This document shows, one piece after another, positions 1 to 11,917 of a DNA stretch of 64,000 bases (positions are counted from its first letter, which is position 1; the number at the start of each line of letters is the position of its first letter). Under the pieces are notes generated by a model that had not been told where the DNA came from, ran no database searches, and worked only from the letters and a program-made list of their open reading frames with translations. The stretch is taken from the NCBI GenBank assembly GCA_007026445.1, contig VDMD01000031.1, forward strand, positions 1 to 64,000. Reading direction: 5' to 3'. Both the position numbers and the translations under genes were made by a program. Source of the stretch: Schizophyllum amplum (Eukaryota > Basidiomycota > Agaricomycetes > Agaricales > Schizophyllaceae).

Positions 1-1503
1 GTCTCGCAAGGAGCGCCACCGCCCCAGCCTCGTCCTGACGCGAACGACTTTTTGCTCCCGGCCATCATGCGTGGGGAGGCTCTTGACCCCGCATCGCTTG
101 CCGGAGCGCTTGGTAGCGCATCTTCGGCGTACACACAGGCCGCGGAGACCTACGCCACATCATCATACGCTGGCAGCCAAGCTGATACATACGCCGGCCG
201 TGAGGGCGCGTCGTACGTCGGAGATGGCGGGTCGTACGCCGGAGAGGCAGGCGGCGAGACGTATGCAGGCGGTTACGCACCCGCCGACGCGTATATGAAC
301 GCATACATGGGCGCGTACGACGCTGCGTATGTCGAAGGGTATCGGCGCGTGGCGGATGGAGGGAGGGTGGCGGATGGAGGAAGAGGGGAAGGCGACCGCG
401 AGCGGCGCCGGCGTCCCCGCAGACAGAGTGAGCCGGAAGCGCCAGCGCGGGCCCAGGAAGCATATGCGCGCTCTCAAGACGTGTATGCGCGCTCGCAGGA
501 GGCAATGGGCCGCTCGCAGGGAGTGCCTCCACGCATTCAGGAGGAGAGCGAGGAGCGGAGGGTGCACGCCAGTCGCGATGACGGTGTCCGGACGCCGACC
601 ATGCATTCATCGGCTTTTGCTTCTACACGCGCTACGACCAGCTCGTCTGCACCCGCCACGGCAAGCTCGTCTGCAGCCGAACCCAGCCAGAGACGCGCCG
701 ACGCCCGCCGCACGCTCACCGCGGCGGACAAGGAGGAGCGGCGGCGGGCGCTGCTGACCCAGCGGCCCCACGAGCGCGACAGCAGCGCGTCCGCGTCCTC
801 CGTCTCGACGTGGACCGGCACGCAGGTCTCTGTGCCCGAGTCCCAGGCGAGCGTGAGCCAGTTTGTGCTGCGCAACTTTCCCGACGCGTCGCTGCCCGTG
901 GGCGCGGTGCCCAGCGTGGATCCGCATATCCCGGGGCCAGTGAACCCGCGTATCCCGGGACCAGTCAACCCGCACATCCCATCGCCTGTGCGCGTGGCGA
1001 GCCCGACGAGCTTGACGAGGTCCACGAGTCCGCCGCTGGAGCTCATCTCGAGCCCGTCGCTCGGGCTCATCACGAGTCCGCCGCGGCTGCCGCGCGTGGA
1101 GCCGCGCACGCTGTCCCGCTCGACGGCGGCGTCGGATACGCCTCGCTTGATGACGGCCTCGAACACGCCGCGTTTGATGCCGGCGACGTCGAGCACGGCG
1201 CGCGTGTGGTCCGCTCAGGCGGATGCGGGTCGGTGGCCTACGCAGTCGCGCGGGGCATCTACGCATTCGGGCGGGGCATCCACGCATTCTGGCGGGGCAT
1301 CTACGCATTCGGGCTCCCAATATGCGCCTCCGTCTGGTGCGCGGGATGCGGGTTCAGTGAACATGCAGGATGCGGGTTCGGTGAACATGCTCGGGCTCAG
1401 CGACCTCGAGACGGTGCATTCGGCGGCGCCGCTGAGCATGCCGACGCCGCGGCAGCCGGCACCCGCGTTCCTGCGGACGCTGTCGGAATCGTATTCGCAT
1501 TGA
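1..1503 (+). CDS. 3' end of a low-complexity, probably disordered protein (partial)
   Basis: The frame is open from base 1 to a TGA at 1501-1503, so the start lies upstream and about 500 residues are visible. The sequence is rich in Ala, Ser, Arg, Tyr, Pro and Gly. The N-terminal visible part has regularly spaced Tyr in Ala/Gly context (YAG, YVG, YMG, AYM). The middle is Arg/Glu-rich, and the tail has short internal repeats: three copies of GGASTHS, an IPGPVNP repeat around 920-990 and a duplicated DAGSVNM. No catalytic or binding motif was recognised. I expect an intrinsically disordered region at the C-terminus of a larger protein. Other frames are also open because the DNA is GC-rich, so the frame choice rests on length and on repeats that are clean only in this frame. 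Confidence 0.5.
   Translation, partial: VSQGAPPPQPRPDANDFLLPAIMRGEALDPASLAGALGSASSAYTQAAETYATSSYAGSQADTYAGREGASYVGDGGSYAGEAGGETYAGGYAPADAYMNAYMGAYDAAYVEGYRRVADGGRVADGGRGEGDRERRRRPRRQSEPEAPARAQEAYARSQDVYARSQEAMGRSQGVPPRIQEESEERRVHASRDDGVRTPTMHSSAFASTRATTSSSAPATASSSAAEPSQRRADARRTLTAADKEERRRALLTQRPHERDSSASASSVSTWTGTQVSVPESQASVSQFVLRNFPDASLPVGAVPSVDPHIPGPVNPRIPGPVNPHIPSPVRVASPTSLTRSTSPPLELISSPSLGLITSPPRLPRVEPRTLSRSTAASDTPRLMTASNTPRLMPATSSTARVWSAQADAGRWPTQSRGASTHSGGASTHSGGASTHSGSQYAPPSGARDAGSVNMQDAGSVNMLGLSDLETVHSAAPLSMPTPRQPAPAFLRTLSESYSH
1250..1312 (+). repeat. Coding tandem repeat, three 21-bp units
   Basis: Three consecutive 21-bp units of the form gcggggcatctacgcattcgg, nearly identical, encode three heptads (GGASTHS) near the C-terminus of the disordered protein. 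Length variation here would stay in frame. Confidence 0.8.
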
Positions 1504-2848
1504 CGCTGAGTCGTACTTTTGCACGCTGATCGGAGTCGCGTTGACGCTGAGTCGGAGTCATGTTGACGCTGAGCTTGACGTCCCCGCGCTCGAGGGAGTT
1601 GAGGTTGTCTGCGGGAGTAGAGGCTGTCTGCCACGGGAGGAGGTTGACTATAAGTAGTATAAGACTGTTTCATGCCTCGCTGGGCGCCACATATTTACGC
1701 ATCGCTGTACGCTGTCCGTGCTGTGTTGACTTCAACATTATCATATTTATACGTAGTATTCCATGGTTTGTAGTACGGTTGGTGTTTGCGGATTGTAGTA
1801 CGGTAGTGTTCGCGGATTGTACGCTTGAATCTTGCGGACTGTACGCTTATTTTGCGGTCTGTACGCTACTTTCCCGCAACGTCTGCCTGGTGAGGTTAAC
1901 TCGGCGGAAACTGACTGACTCGGCTGGCAGCAATTGACTTCGAAAACTCATGACTGACTCGGCGACAACTGACTTTGGACACGCCAAGTCGACCCCGTCC
2001 TGACTCCTCAGGCCTCAGGCCTCGGGTGTTCGCCTAAGGAAGAGTATACAAAGGTACGAAAGGGCATACAGAGATACGAAAGGGCATGGCCGTTCCGCTG
2101 CTAGTGACGCACAGTACATGCGTTGTTGGTGACTCACAGTAGATACGTTGGTGGTGACGCACAGTAGATGCGTTGGATGGTGACTCACAGTGAACACGTT
2201 TAAATTCGTCACGCACCCCGGGAGTCGATGGCCGAATGCCTTGCCAGTGGGTGTGTCGTCCCGCTGGGTGTGTCGACCACCTCAAGAGCGACAGCTCTGT
2301 TCGACGCAACAAGGCCGTCTATTTGAAGCGAGTCAGAAAGCGAGTTGGGCGAGGGAAAACAGAAATGTGGTGCACCGGACAATGGGGGTCGCTCTTTGCG
2401 GTCAACGAAATCCAAGTGTCAGCTTGGACCGGCCCGGTGCGGCGGATTGGTATCGAGTCTACACCATTTCAAATTCCAGTCAATCTCGAAACCAGTGGTC
2501 CGCCCTGCTCTTCGTCCGATTTATCAGCTCGGCTACTCGCACGTATCGACTGGAACACGTCATGCTACCCGCTCCCTAACATATGCATATATCGTCCGAC
2601 ATAAGTAATGTTGTATTCAAAAGTTCTGCTGCTTTCCTGGTCCCGTCGTGCTTTCTTCGTCTTGTTGCGCTTTCTCGGTCTTGGTGTGCTTGACGGTAAG
2701 CTTTTTCGAATATTCACTTCTGCCTCTGAACGGACAGTCACTAGAGGTCATTAGTTCACTACTCGCTAGTCACATACTGGCGCAGCACACTTCATATCCT
2801 TTGTTTGCGATATCACAAGGTGCACAATACTTTCCGCGGGAGAAAGGC
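1504..2848. other. Intergenic region with short repeats, no gene recognised
   Basis: This 1.3-kb spacer separates the end of the first gene from the 3' end of GPI13. It is lower in GC than its surroundings around 1,640-1,900. It holds degenerate repeats of a cggattgtacgctt motif (about 1,790-1,870), gactgactcgg/gacaactgact repeats (1,905-1,975), and the four-unit repeat listed separately. Short open frames in it show no conserved features. Confidence 0.5.
2104..2200. repeat. Imperfect tandem repeat of about 25 bp, four units
   Basis: Four consecutive units follow the pattern gtgacKcacagtaNatRcgttggtg, alternating gtgacgcacagt and gtgactcacagt. It lies in the spacer downstream of GPI13 and no function is evident. 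Confidence 0.7.
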
Positions 2849-5800
2849 TCACTTGTGTGCCCAGCCATACAGCGGTGCGGACAAACGGCTGCGAATCCGC
2901 TCCAAGACGATACCCGCACCCAGAACCACGCTCACGTCCACCACAAGCATCTCCGCCGCCGCTGCCATATATCGCGGCGCAAACACCTTCCACACCATCA
3001 GGTGGCGCCGAAGGATCGCTGCACTGACTGCCGCGCCAAGCATGAGCGCCGCGTAGTATATCATCACGCCCACGCCAGCGAGCGTCGCCTCCGCCTTGAT
3101 GCGCGCGTCGGGAGCCAAAGGTTGAGCGTCGACTTTGGTGTCTTCCGGTTTGTCCGTCTCTGCCTTCGCCATTTGTTTCCCTGCCTCCAGCTGCTTCTCC
3201 TCCACAGGAGCCGGCGCGCGCTTCCACAGCGCTAACAATGGCACCGCACATGCTGCCAACATGATTGGTCCAAAGAAGTTGAGCACCACGCCTGCTGGCG
3301 CCCATGGATAGACCACACGAGCCGCAAGCACGAACGCCGCCTTCCACTGGATACTCGCCAACACCGCCTGATGCCCGGTTCCAAAGAACGCAGATGTACC
3401 CAGCAGCGCCAGCGGCACAACCTCCATGAACGACACGCGCGGCACTGCTGCCGGCGCAGCATCAGCGTCCGGCAGCGCACCTCCTGCGAACGCCGCCTCC
3501 ATCGCGGCGGCATCGCGTGCCGCGTCCGCGGTCTCCATAAACGCTATGAGCGCACCAACAAAGAGCGCAAGGACGACCTGACCTGTGAGCTGCTGCGTCA
3601 GCCACACGCAGGCAGCGAGCGCGGCGACAAAGAGCAGGTATGGCGCGCCGATACTGTTCGCGTAGCCCAGTACAGCAACGCGGCGGGGCCCGGATGGTGC
3701 CGCCGCGCCCGCCTCAGGCTGTACCAGCTCCACCTGGACGCATTTCGGGGCAAGCCATATAGCACTGAGCGCGAGGCCGACTGCACCGAGCGCGCCGCGG
3801 GCGATCCAGGAGCGCAGCGGGCGGGCTATAACAGAATGCACTAGTTCCGCGTGTCCGCCCATTCGAGCATCCAGTGCAGTGTGCCACCCACGAGCGAAAC
3901 TCCAATGAGGTTGAGGGTCAACGGCGTCATGCCCAGCTCCGAGCGCGATGTGCGGAGAGCACGGTGCAGGATCCATGGCAAAGCAAGTGCTATCGGCAGC
4001 GCCAGCACCAACGACGGTAGCGGCGGCTCCGGCAGCGTCGACGACGCATAGAACGTCACATGGCAGTATGGCTGCTGCTCCTCTCGGCACACCGTGCTCA
4101 CTGCGATCAGCCGCGCACACCCCAGGAACACCACCGACCACCCCAGGATACGCGCGCGGAGCTGCCGTGTAGGCGCGCTTAAAGCACGTCGCAAGAAGGG
4201 TACCATCGACGCCGCGAGCAGCCACTGCGACACCCGGTCTTCCCAAAAGGTGAATGAGTTTGACAGGAAGGACAGTGCATGTAGGAAGAGTGGCAGTACC
4301 GAGGGCAAGCGGTGCAGCGCGAGTGTGGGCGGGGAACAAGGACGGATGCGAAGCACGACATGAGCGCTGCGGTGAAGATCGCTGCGTCGAGGGGATGAAT
4401 TTCGACGGCGGGGAAGCAGCCAGTAGCACCAAAGCCGATGAGGGCGCCTCCTAAGCCACTACGCCAAAGCGCCGTGAGCTGCGTGCACAACCAGGTGTTG
4501 TATGCTGGTCCTACTCGCGCGAGGGAACTGTATACGCCCCAAGCCGCCAGCAACCCAATGGCGAGCAACGCAAGGCCCATACCCATCCGTACCGGATCAA
4601 ACTGTGCCCATATAGCACGGCACGAGCCCAACGCGACGCGGTTGAAGTTGGACAGTGTGATCAGATGCGCGTCCCCTGTGTACGCATCATTCTGCGCTGC
4701 CGACCACGCAGTCTCGAGGGCCATCCAGGCGTCGCCCAGCTCGCCGCCCGCTCCGCTTGACCGGTACGTATCGAGATACGCCTTGACTTGCGCAGCATTG
4801 AGCTCAAGGGCACGTTGTAAGTTGTTGCCGAACAGCTCTGGAATAACGGACCCAAGGCTGTTAAACGGAATCGGGAGCCCGAGCAGCAGCGCGAGACTTG
4901 GTACGAGATCGATCTGCGCCACCCTACGGTGCGCGTGTCGCGCCCCAGGGAACGTCACGTAGTCGAGCAATCCCGAGGGTGGCGCCTCGTCGCCTGGAAG
5001 CGCGAGTGGACGGCCCTTGGAGTACACCCAGAGGGCCGCAGAAGTTTCAAGCGTGCCATCTCCGCCGTGGTCGCCCGCGCGATCCATGCCGTGATCCCCG
5101 AGGACGACAAGAAGGGTATCGTCCGCAAGCGCGGCGACGATGCGCTCCAGCACGTCGTTCATTTGGCTAGCTTGTCGCGCATACTCGGGTGGTCAGGGCC
5201 GACGCGGTGGCCTACGTGGTCCACGCCGAGGAAGTGACCGATGATGAAGTCTGGCGGGGGCGAGGCGGCGAGGGAGGGGAAGAGATGGCGTATGACGCCC
5301 TCGTCAACGCTATGGAGATCTTCGACGTTGAAGGAATCGTATGGGAATGTGTTATTGGGCTCGAAAGAGTTGGGGAATACGGACATCCATGTGTCGTCGC
5401 CCATGAATGCTCCCTGCCCTTCAGTCAATGTATGTCAGAAGACGTGGTTCATGATAGACATACCTTGCGGCCGGCGGCAACGAGCTGGTGAATCAGGGAG
5501 TCTTCATCTATCGACGAGGCTCCAAAATTGTTTCCTAGGTCGACGAACGTCGGCAGTGAGCCGGTAGTTATTCCCTTGATGCGCTGGAGGGTGGTCGTAG
5601 GTGGGTCGGCATACGAGTTGAACAGGAAGGAATGCCGCGGCTTCGTTGCGGTTAGCTCTCTCGGGAGGGTCAGAACATTGTGGTGGAATGGGGAGTGCGG
5701 TTCCGGTGGGTCGGGGGACACGAAGTCGAATCGGAGAGCGTCTACGACGAGCACGACGAGGCGCTTGTGCGTTGCGGGCAGCGTACATGTGTCGCACGTC

Positions 5801-5985
5801 GTCTTGTTTGAAAGAGCGAGGCGGGTGAGGAGGAACCCATTCGTGAACAGATAAATACCGGCTCCATGGATGAGTGCGAGCCAAAGCAGTAAAGCCAGGC
5901 GGCCGTTAAGCAGAAACATTATTGTCCATTGTTTTCCCAATCCGGAATCTCGCTGTGATGTGCCGCCCGACGATCGGCGCGCCAA
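2849..5985 (-). CDS. GPI13: GPI ethanolamine phosphate transferase 3 (PIG-O / Gpi13 type), three apparent frame slips
   Basis: The protein adds phosphoethanolamine to the third mannose of the GPI precursor in the ER membrane. The start at 5985 gives a short cytoplasmic tail, a first membrane segment and then the alkaline-phosphatase-like lumenal domain. Visible there are VLVVDALRFDF (metal-binding Asp), TTTLQRIKGITTGSLPTF, FMGDDTW, GHFLGVDHVGHRVGPDHP and VVLGDHGM. Many C-terminal membrane segments follow, including SFTFWEDR and a Leu/Ala/Val-rich end; the stop is at 2849. One clear intron lies at about 5463-5414 (GTATGT...CAG). The frame then slips three times, near 5166, 4330 and 3847. Each slip is repaired by one extra base and each sits in or beside a short C or G run. 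The sequence on both sides is well conserved, so these look like missing bases rather than decay, though a pseudogene is not excluded. The family assignment is secure. Confidence 0.9.
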
Positions 5986-6028
5986 TTTCGGACGCCCATT
6001 GTTTCTTGTACCCTCCCTTCTTCTCGAA

Positions 6029-6954
6029 ATGGTGAAAGCACTTCGTCTCAGTCTTACCTTTTTACCGCTGACGCCTCTTAGGCATCAAGAATAGAGATTC
6101 TCAACGCGCACGGTTATCGCTCGGATGGGCGCAAGCAGTATGAGCTACGCGACATGACCATCGACCTCAGCCAAAGGGCGTCGGCGGACGGCAGCGCGCT
6201 CGTCTCGCACGGTCTCACACAAGTCCTCGTCTCTGTATACGGCCCTCGAGAACCCAAGCAGCGCTCCCAGTCCTTGCACGATCGCGCCACCATCAACGTC
6301 GAGGTCGGCACCGCGCCCTTCAGCAGCGGCGAGCGGCGCAAACGCGGGCGCGGAGACAAGTGCGTTACCACCCCCTCCCGCGCAGCCCCATCTCAGACGA
6401 CTCAGACGCGTGCAGGAACTCTGCTACACGGTGCAGCAGACCTTCGAGCCCGTCATCATGACCTCCATATACCCGCGCTCAACGATCGACATCTTCATCA
6501 CCATCCTGCAGCAGGACGGCTCGCTGATCCCCGCGTGCGTCAACGCGACGACGATGGCGCTCATATGCGCTGGGGTCCCCTTGCTGGACTTTGTGTGCGC
6601 CGTCTCCGCGGGCGTGCACGACACACACTCCATGCTCGATTTGACAACTCTGGAAGAGAACGATCTGCCATGGGTGAACGTCGCCGTGATGCCAAAGACG
6701 TCCAAGGTGGTCATGGTAGGGTTGGAGACGCGACTGCATGTTCAGCGATTTGAGGACATGTTCCGGTACGTCGCACACTCATCGCCCTTAAGCGCCAACG
6801 TCTAACAGCATCCAGGATTGCGCTCGATGCTTCCAAAGTGCTTCATTCGGAGATGAAGGCAGCCATACAAGATCGGACGAATAGGTTTACTATAGCTATG
6901 TCGGTCGTAAAGGGTCCGGGCCAGAAACCTGCCGACGATGATATGATAGATTGA
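6029..6954 (+). CDS. RRP41: Exosome complex core subunit RRP41 (RNase PH fold)
   Basis: RRP41 is one of the six RNase PH-like ring subunits of the RNA exosome, used in 3' RNA processing and decay in nucleus and cytoplasm. Four exons join in frame: ATG alone (6029-6031), 6082-6359, 6397-6765 and 6816-6954, separated by introns of 50, 37 and 50 nt. The product is 262 residues, close to the family length. Diagnostic stretches are SRIEILNAHGYRSDGRKQYE at the N-terminus, VSVYGPREPK, RATINVEV and GDKRL. The C-terminus is acidic (DDDMID). The gene is divergent from GPI13, whose start is 43 bp away, so the two must share a very short promoter region. No frame slips are needed. Confidence 0.93.
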
Positions 6955-7100
6955 TACTTACGACTTACTGGGTCATGCACGAAACAGCGGCGCACTTCTT
7001 GAAATTCGCTTGCGCCTTTGCAATCTCAAGCGCTACCTCAAGTTATTCTCGCATTGATGTAACACAGAGGGAAATTGTAACGCCCGTTAGGCATGTCTTG

Positions 7101-9226
7101 TCAGTGCTCGCTGATGGGTAGGTCAGCAATTGCTCTGTTCTGACAGGCAGTTAACACGTACCACATATTGAACGTCTGCAAAACACACAGAGATCAGCCT
7201 CCCGACAACGTTGTGAGCTGGTCCACCACTCACATATGTGAAGAACTCCTCACCATACCCGATATCGACGGTCCGCTCCCGCATGAGCTGCTCCCGAACC
7301 TTCAGCGCTTCCTCCTTGTTCATAATGCCCGGCGTCATGGAAGTGTGCACGTCCAGAAGCTCGACCGGAAGTTTGGACAAGTGGCTGTCGTCGCCTGCGT
7401 TGTACAACGTATCCTTCAGCCAGGCCTCCTGTTGCGGGGCGACCTCCGTGGCGGACGGGATGCGGCGGGTGGGATCAACGAGGAAGAACACGAGGATTTT
7501 CCGGACGCCGGGCCTCGTGCGGTCGGCCAGCTCGAAGGGGGAGACCTGCAGACCTCGTTGAGTCCGAGAAAGCCGCTACCGATGCATTGTTTGGCTAGCG
7601 CACCTTATGTTGATACAAGTTCGGAAACGCGATGCAGCGTCCCTCTTTGGTGGCGATTGTACCAACGTCTTGAGCGCACGCAACGTCGCGGTCCATACCG
7701 TAGAGTGTCTTCATGCAGTACGAATCATACTGCTCGTGGTACATTGGCTCCGCGGTCGCCTGCCGGAACGCGAGGCGGGTGTCGCGGATGTTGTCCGAGT
7801 CGTAGTAGTATATGAACGTCGATACGATCGACTCGTTCCGCATACCTAACAATCCGGTCAGAGAAGGCGGCCAACACAGCCAAAGGCAGACAGTCTACCC
7901 TCGACATGCCATTTCCCACCGGGGTACTCTGGCTTCTCCGGCGTGAGCACTATATTGGCGAGCTTGACGATCACCTGGATGGTGCGATCGCGCAGACTGT
8001 ACACGGGCTCCGCCAGCGCCGACAGCGCACCGTCGTATCGCGCGGGCGAGTCGGGAAGCCTCTTCGGCTGGGTCGCGTACCACGCATCGGCCGCCGCTTC
8101 CTCGTACAACATCTGCTCGTCGGCATCGTCCGGCCACGGCGCGCCGCGGTGCTCCGGCCATATGCACGCCAGCCCCGTCTGGGTGCCCCTGCGCATGTCA
8201 GAATGGACTATAGGCCCAAGGCGCACAGGCATCTCCCCCCGACGCAGGTCGGACAGCACGCGCTCCCACATTGGCACCGCACGCGCCATGATGCGCTCGA
8301 GGGCGGGTACGAGGCTGGCGGGGCGGCGGGCGCGATGTTGTTGATGTACGGGGACACGAGCGCCACGCTGCCGTCGCGCGGACCGCAAAGTCGGACGGCA
8401 ACCATTGGAAGCGTTCGGAGATGAACATGAGGCAAACGTTGCCGTCGGAGTCGTACTCTAGGTCAGGTGGGTCGATGGTGCCGAGGTTCCCATCCGGGAG
8501 CTTTGCGTAGGTTTGCATGTAGACGAGAGGGTAGAGGGAGGGGTGGACGAGGTCGAGGACTTGATCGTTAGAGCCTGGGTGCCAATCCTTCTCGTTCTCG
8601 GGTACATCCTCGAGGGGCTTGACGGCAGCTTGAAGCGCGGCGCGCATCTCGTCCGGTATGAGCTTTCGGAGGACCAGATGCGGTCGTAAGGTCCGCACTG
8701 TCATGTTACCGTTCAGCCCGAGCTTCAAGCAAAAGACAGCGTCTTGCGCACCTCGATGCCCGTCTCATCATCGCGTAGCGCAGCGTACCCTTCTAGCTCC
8801 CCAAGGGTATAGTTGATCTGGCTTGCAGTGAGCGCACAATGAGTTTCTTGAATAACAGTCGCGCACCATGTTATCCGTCAAGCGCCATCTCTCCTCTACA
8901 TCTGCTTGCTGCGTCTTCGCTTCCTCGAACCACTTCTGGCGTATTTCTGGATCCATCGCCTTGCGCCACCAATCAGGCTTTTCGCGCAGTGTCGCAGACA
9001 GCTGGTACATCTTCAGTTCGACGATCTGCACATCATTAGCGCAACACCGCCTACAAATAGTCATACGCACCGCTCTGGGTGCCCATAGTCCGGAAGTAGG
9101 CTTCTCGGCGCGCACCACGAAAGGATGGGGGAAGCGCTCCTTGGCTTCGCTGGACTTGGCCTCGTCGGACTCATGAGACCCGCTCCGCCATTCCCTGCGC
9201 CCTCGCGTATCACGACCCAGCATCAT
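7101..9226 (-). CDS. DUF4246 family protein, copy A
   Basis: This matches the fungal DUF4246 family, of unknown function. Landmarks in order are PRA-IVELKMYQLS near the N-terminus, CGPYDRIW, VLDLVHPSLYPLVY, FQWLPSDFAV, SPYINNIAP, a long RIMARAVPMWERVL helix, GGKWHVEG, YYYDSDNIRDTRLAFRQA, FPNLYQHKV, FFLVDPTRRIPSATEVAPQQ and a final MCEH stop. His/acidic pairs in WHVE and the later QH are compatible with a 2-oxoglutarate/Fe(II)-like double-stranded helix, but that is inference. Introns with good GT-AG ends separate the blocks. Three one-base slips (near 8665, 8385 and 8325) are absent at the same sites in copy B, which argues for missing bases. The start at 9226 is uncertain because the N-terminus is poorly conserved. 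Confidence 0.8.
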
Positions 9227-9544
9227 TGCAGACGTTGTGAAGATTCAAGAGGCTCGATACGCGACAGGAGGTCGGAGTCAAGCCTGACCCGGACCCGAGA
9301 CGCTGCTTGGACGCTGCAGTCGTTTGCACAGACATGTGGATGCCGATAGGGGTCACCGATCGAGCTTCCGGTCCCGTTGCACGAACGCCTGTTGTACGTT
9401 GAACGTTCGGCCCCGACTTATTGACATTGTCACGTGCACATCGGCTATCACCGCTGCGTCATCGCAGCAAGCGCCCAGTGGCGTCTAGCCGTACTTACTT
9501 ACGGTCGCGATAGCGAGGCATTATTATTGTCATCTCCTACTATC

Positions 9545-11917
9545 ATGGCTGCTTACCCGAATCCAGATGATCTCGTCGTGCCGCCCTCGATCCTCGACAC
9601 GGATCTTTACAAGGTGCAGCCGTTGCAGCCTCGCTCACGCGCGCGACCGGACGATAACCCACGTCCTTGCAGTTTACCATGCAGCAGGCCGTGCTCGAGC
9701 ACTTCCCGGATGCATACGCGACGTACCGATTTACGAACAGGAACGCGGATACAATTTTCACCAGGAAGTCCATAGACATCCTGCGCGCTAGCGTCAATCG
9801 TGCGTCCTAACAATCTGTGCTCACGACCCATGTGCTGATGTGCGCAGAGTATGCCCGGCTACAGATGTCTGCAGACGAGAAAGCCTGGTTCTCCGACGCA
9901 TGCCCCTACTTTAAGCCGGAATACCGTGAATGGTTATCCTGCTATCGCTTCAAGCCTGAACAAGTAGACATCAAGTTCGTCCTGCGCAGGGAACGGAAGA
10001 AGGGCCAGGTGTGCAGCATACTCCCATAATCTTCATTCCCTAACGAACGTCCTAGACCAGCACGGGAACGTCGAGATAACTGCTTCTGGTCCATGGGTAG
10101 AATCCATACTCTGGGAAGTTCCCCTCATGTCCACGCTCTGCGAAATCTATTACAAACACGTCGACACTGACTGGACATACGATGGACAAGAAGGTACGTC
10201 CTTACTCCGTCCTTGGCCAATTTCTCCAACGACCTCTGCACAGAACAGGCGTACGAGAAGGGCACAGCACTGCTCGCCCACGGCTGCGTCTTCAACGAAT
10301 TCGGCAGCCGCCGGCGACGCTCTTTGAAGACACACGATCTCGTCATCGCCGGCCTCAAGCGGGCCATGACGGACGCCGAAACTGCCAGTGGGACCACGCA
10401 GGAGGGCCACAATGTCGAGGGTATGCCACTAGGAGAGAAGAGCGAGCCAGGCAAGCTGAGTGGGACGAGTAATGTAAGCAAGCTCTCGTGTCTTGCAATT
10501 AGTGCTGACACGCTGCCATAGGTCTACCTTGCGATGAAGCACGCACTGACTCCCACCGGCACCATTGCACAGTGAGTGGCACTTTCGTTTTAAGCCATTA
10601 CCCTCTGACTTATATCCGCCGCAGCGAGTGGTTCATGGGGGTAGTTCAGCTTCGTCGTCTTGCTAGCAGTGGTCCTGATAGAAGACCAGGTCGCCACTGC
10701 CAAAGGATACGAAAACGCGAACACCGCCGCATTGCGCCTTTGGGAGCAGACCTACAACGACGTCCTCCTCGTAGCGCTCACGGACACGTTCTCAAGTGAC
10801 GCGTTCTTCAAGGTGCGCCCTTAGACTTCGCGCTCTAGCCCCCCCCCCCCCCCCCCCCCCCAACCTCCGTGCGCTTATCGTCATATTATCATCTCTACTC
10901 GTCTCCATATCCCCGTATAGCAAACGTCATACTGACAGTTCCTCTATCTTCCGCATTATGTACCGCCCCATCCTAATCCTCCTTCCCAGAACCTCGAATC
11001 CGCCCCCGAAATTGCGCAAAAGTGGGCCGGCCTGCGCCAAGACTCGGGCGAGCCCTTCGACTTTGCCCCGCGCGCAAAGGCCGTGTACGAAAAGCTAGGG
11101 ATAGACTGGAGGCAGAAGGTAGGCTTTCGTGCAAGGACTACCCCGACGTGGCGAAGGCTCCCCATGGCGCGGACTGCCCTGGCGAAGGGCTCTCCCTGGC
11201 GCAGACACCACTGGCCTGAATCCACGCGGACACTCTTGGCGTCGAATCCCCTGATGTAGCGCAGACTGTCAGTAACGCTCACGCATTACACAGGTCATCG
11301 TCTTTAGTGACGCTCTCAAAGTCGACAAGGCTGCGAAGTTGCTGGATAGTGCGGGCCCGAAGGGGCTTGGGTTCAAGGGTTCGTCCTGCCGTAGCTTTAT
11401 CCCTCTACTCACTCCTGACTATCCTTCCACACGCCCCTCCTATCGCCCTATCGGTCACATCTGCTTACTCTCCTCACATCTCTCTACAGTCGCCTTCGGC
11501 ATCGGCACAAACCTCACCAACGACTTCAAGAAACGCTCGAACGGGGCCTCCAGCGACGCGCTCAACATCGTGATCAAGATCGCGAGTCTCGACGGGAAGC
11601 CGTGCGTGAAGATCAGTGATGATTTGCAGAAGGTGCGTAGCGTGTTTTTTGGAATGTTTCTTTCCATTCTCTTAAACTGCGTCGCATTCTCTTGGAATAC
11701 GTCGTATCCTCGCGTATCCTCATGGGATGCTTCTTCCTATCTACGACCCAACTTTCGACTGCACGAGTTCAGGCCCTAATCGGCACTTCATCGCACACTA
11801 TATATACTTCGTATCAACCATCTCACGAGACAGCGTATACTGACCATTGTACAGAACACTGGCGATCAGGAAACTGTGAAGAAGGTGAAGCAGATATTCG
11901 GACTGCCTACAGCTTGA
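9545..11917 (+). CDS. NPT1: Nicotinate phosphoribosyltransferase
   Basis: The enzyme converts nicotinate and PRPP to nicotinate mononucleotide in the NAD salvage pathway. Twelve exons join in frame without any slip: 9545-9613, 9673-9799, 9848-10008, 10061-10193, 10244-10473, 10522-10571, 10625-10640 (only 16 nt), 10690-10812, 10990-11118, 11294-11378, 11490-11632 and 11855-11917. They give 442 residues, the usual length. Diagnostic stretches are ILDTDLYK/FTMQQAVLEHFPDA, YRFTNRN, ESILWEVPLMSTLCEIYY, EFGSRRRRSLKTHD, GTSNVYLAMKH, AHEWFMG, NTAALRLWEQTY, LTDTFSSDAFF, GLGFK/VAFGIGTNLTND and a C-terminal VKKVKQIFGLP. Intron 8 contains a 23-base C run. The gene is divergent from DUF4246-A and convergent with the alcohol dehydrogenase. 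Confidence 0.95.
10839..10861. repeat. Homopolymer of 23 C in an NPT1 intron
   Basis: An unbroken run of 23 cytosines lies 26 bp after the intron 8 donor of NPT1. Its true length is likely unstable both in the cell and in sequencing. Confidence 0.9.

Noticed and set aside
537..1320. Antisense Arg/Gly-rich frames opposite the first gene
   Set aside because: They are shadows of GC-rich repetitive coding sequence.
2849..5985. GPI13 as a pseudogene because of three frameshifts
   Set aside because: Long conserved stretches on both sides of each slip, same-sign slips in short runs, and the same pattern in other genes favour missing bases.
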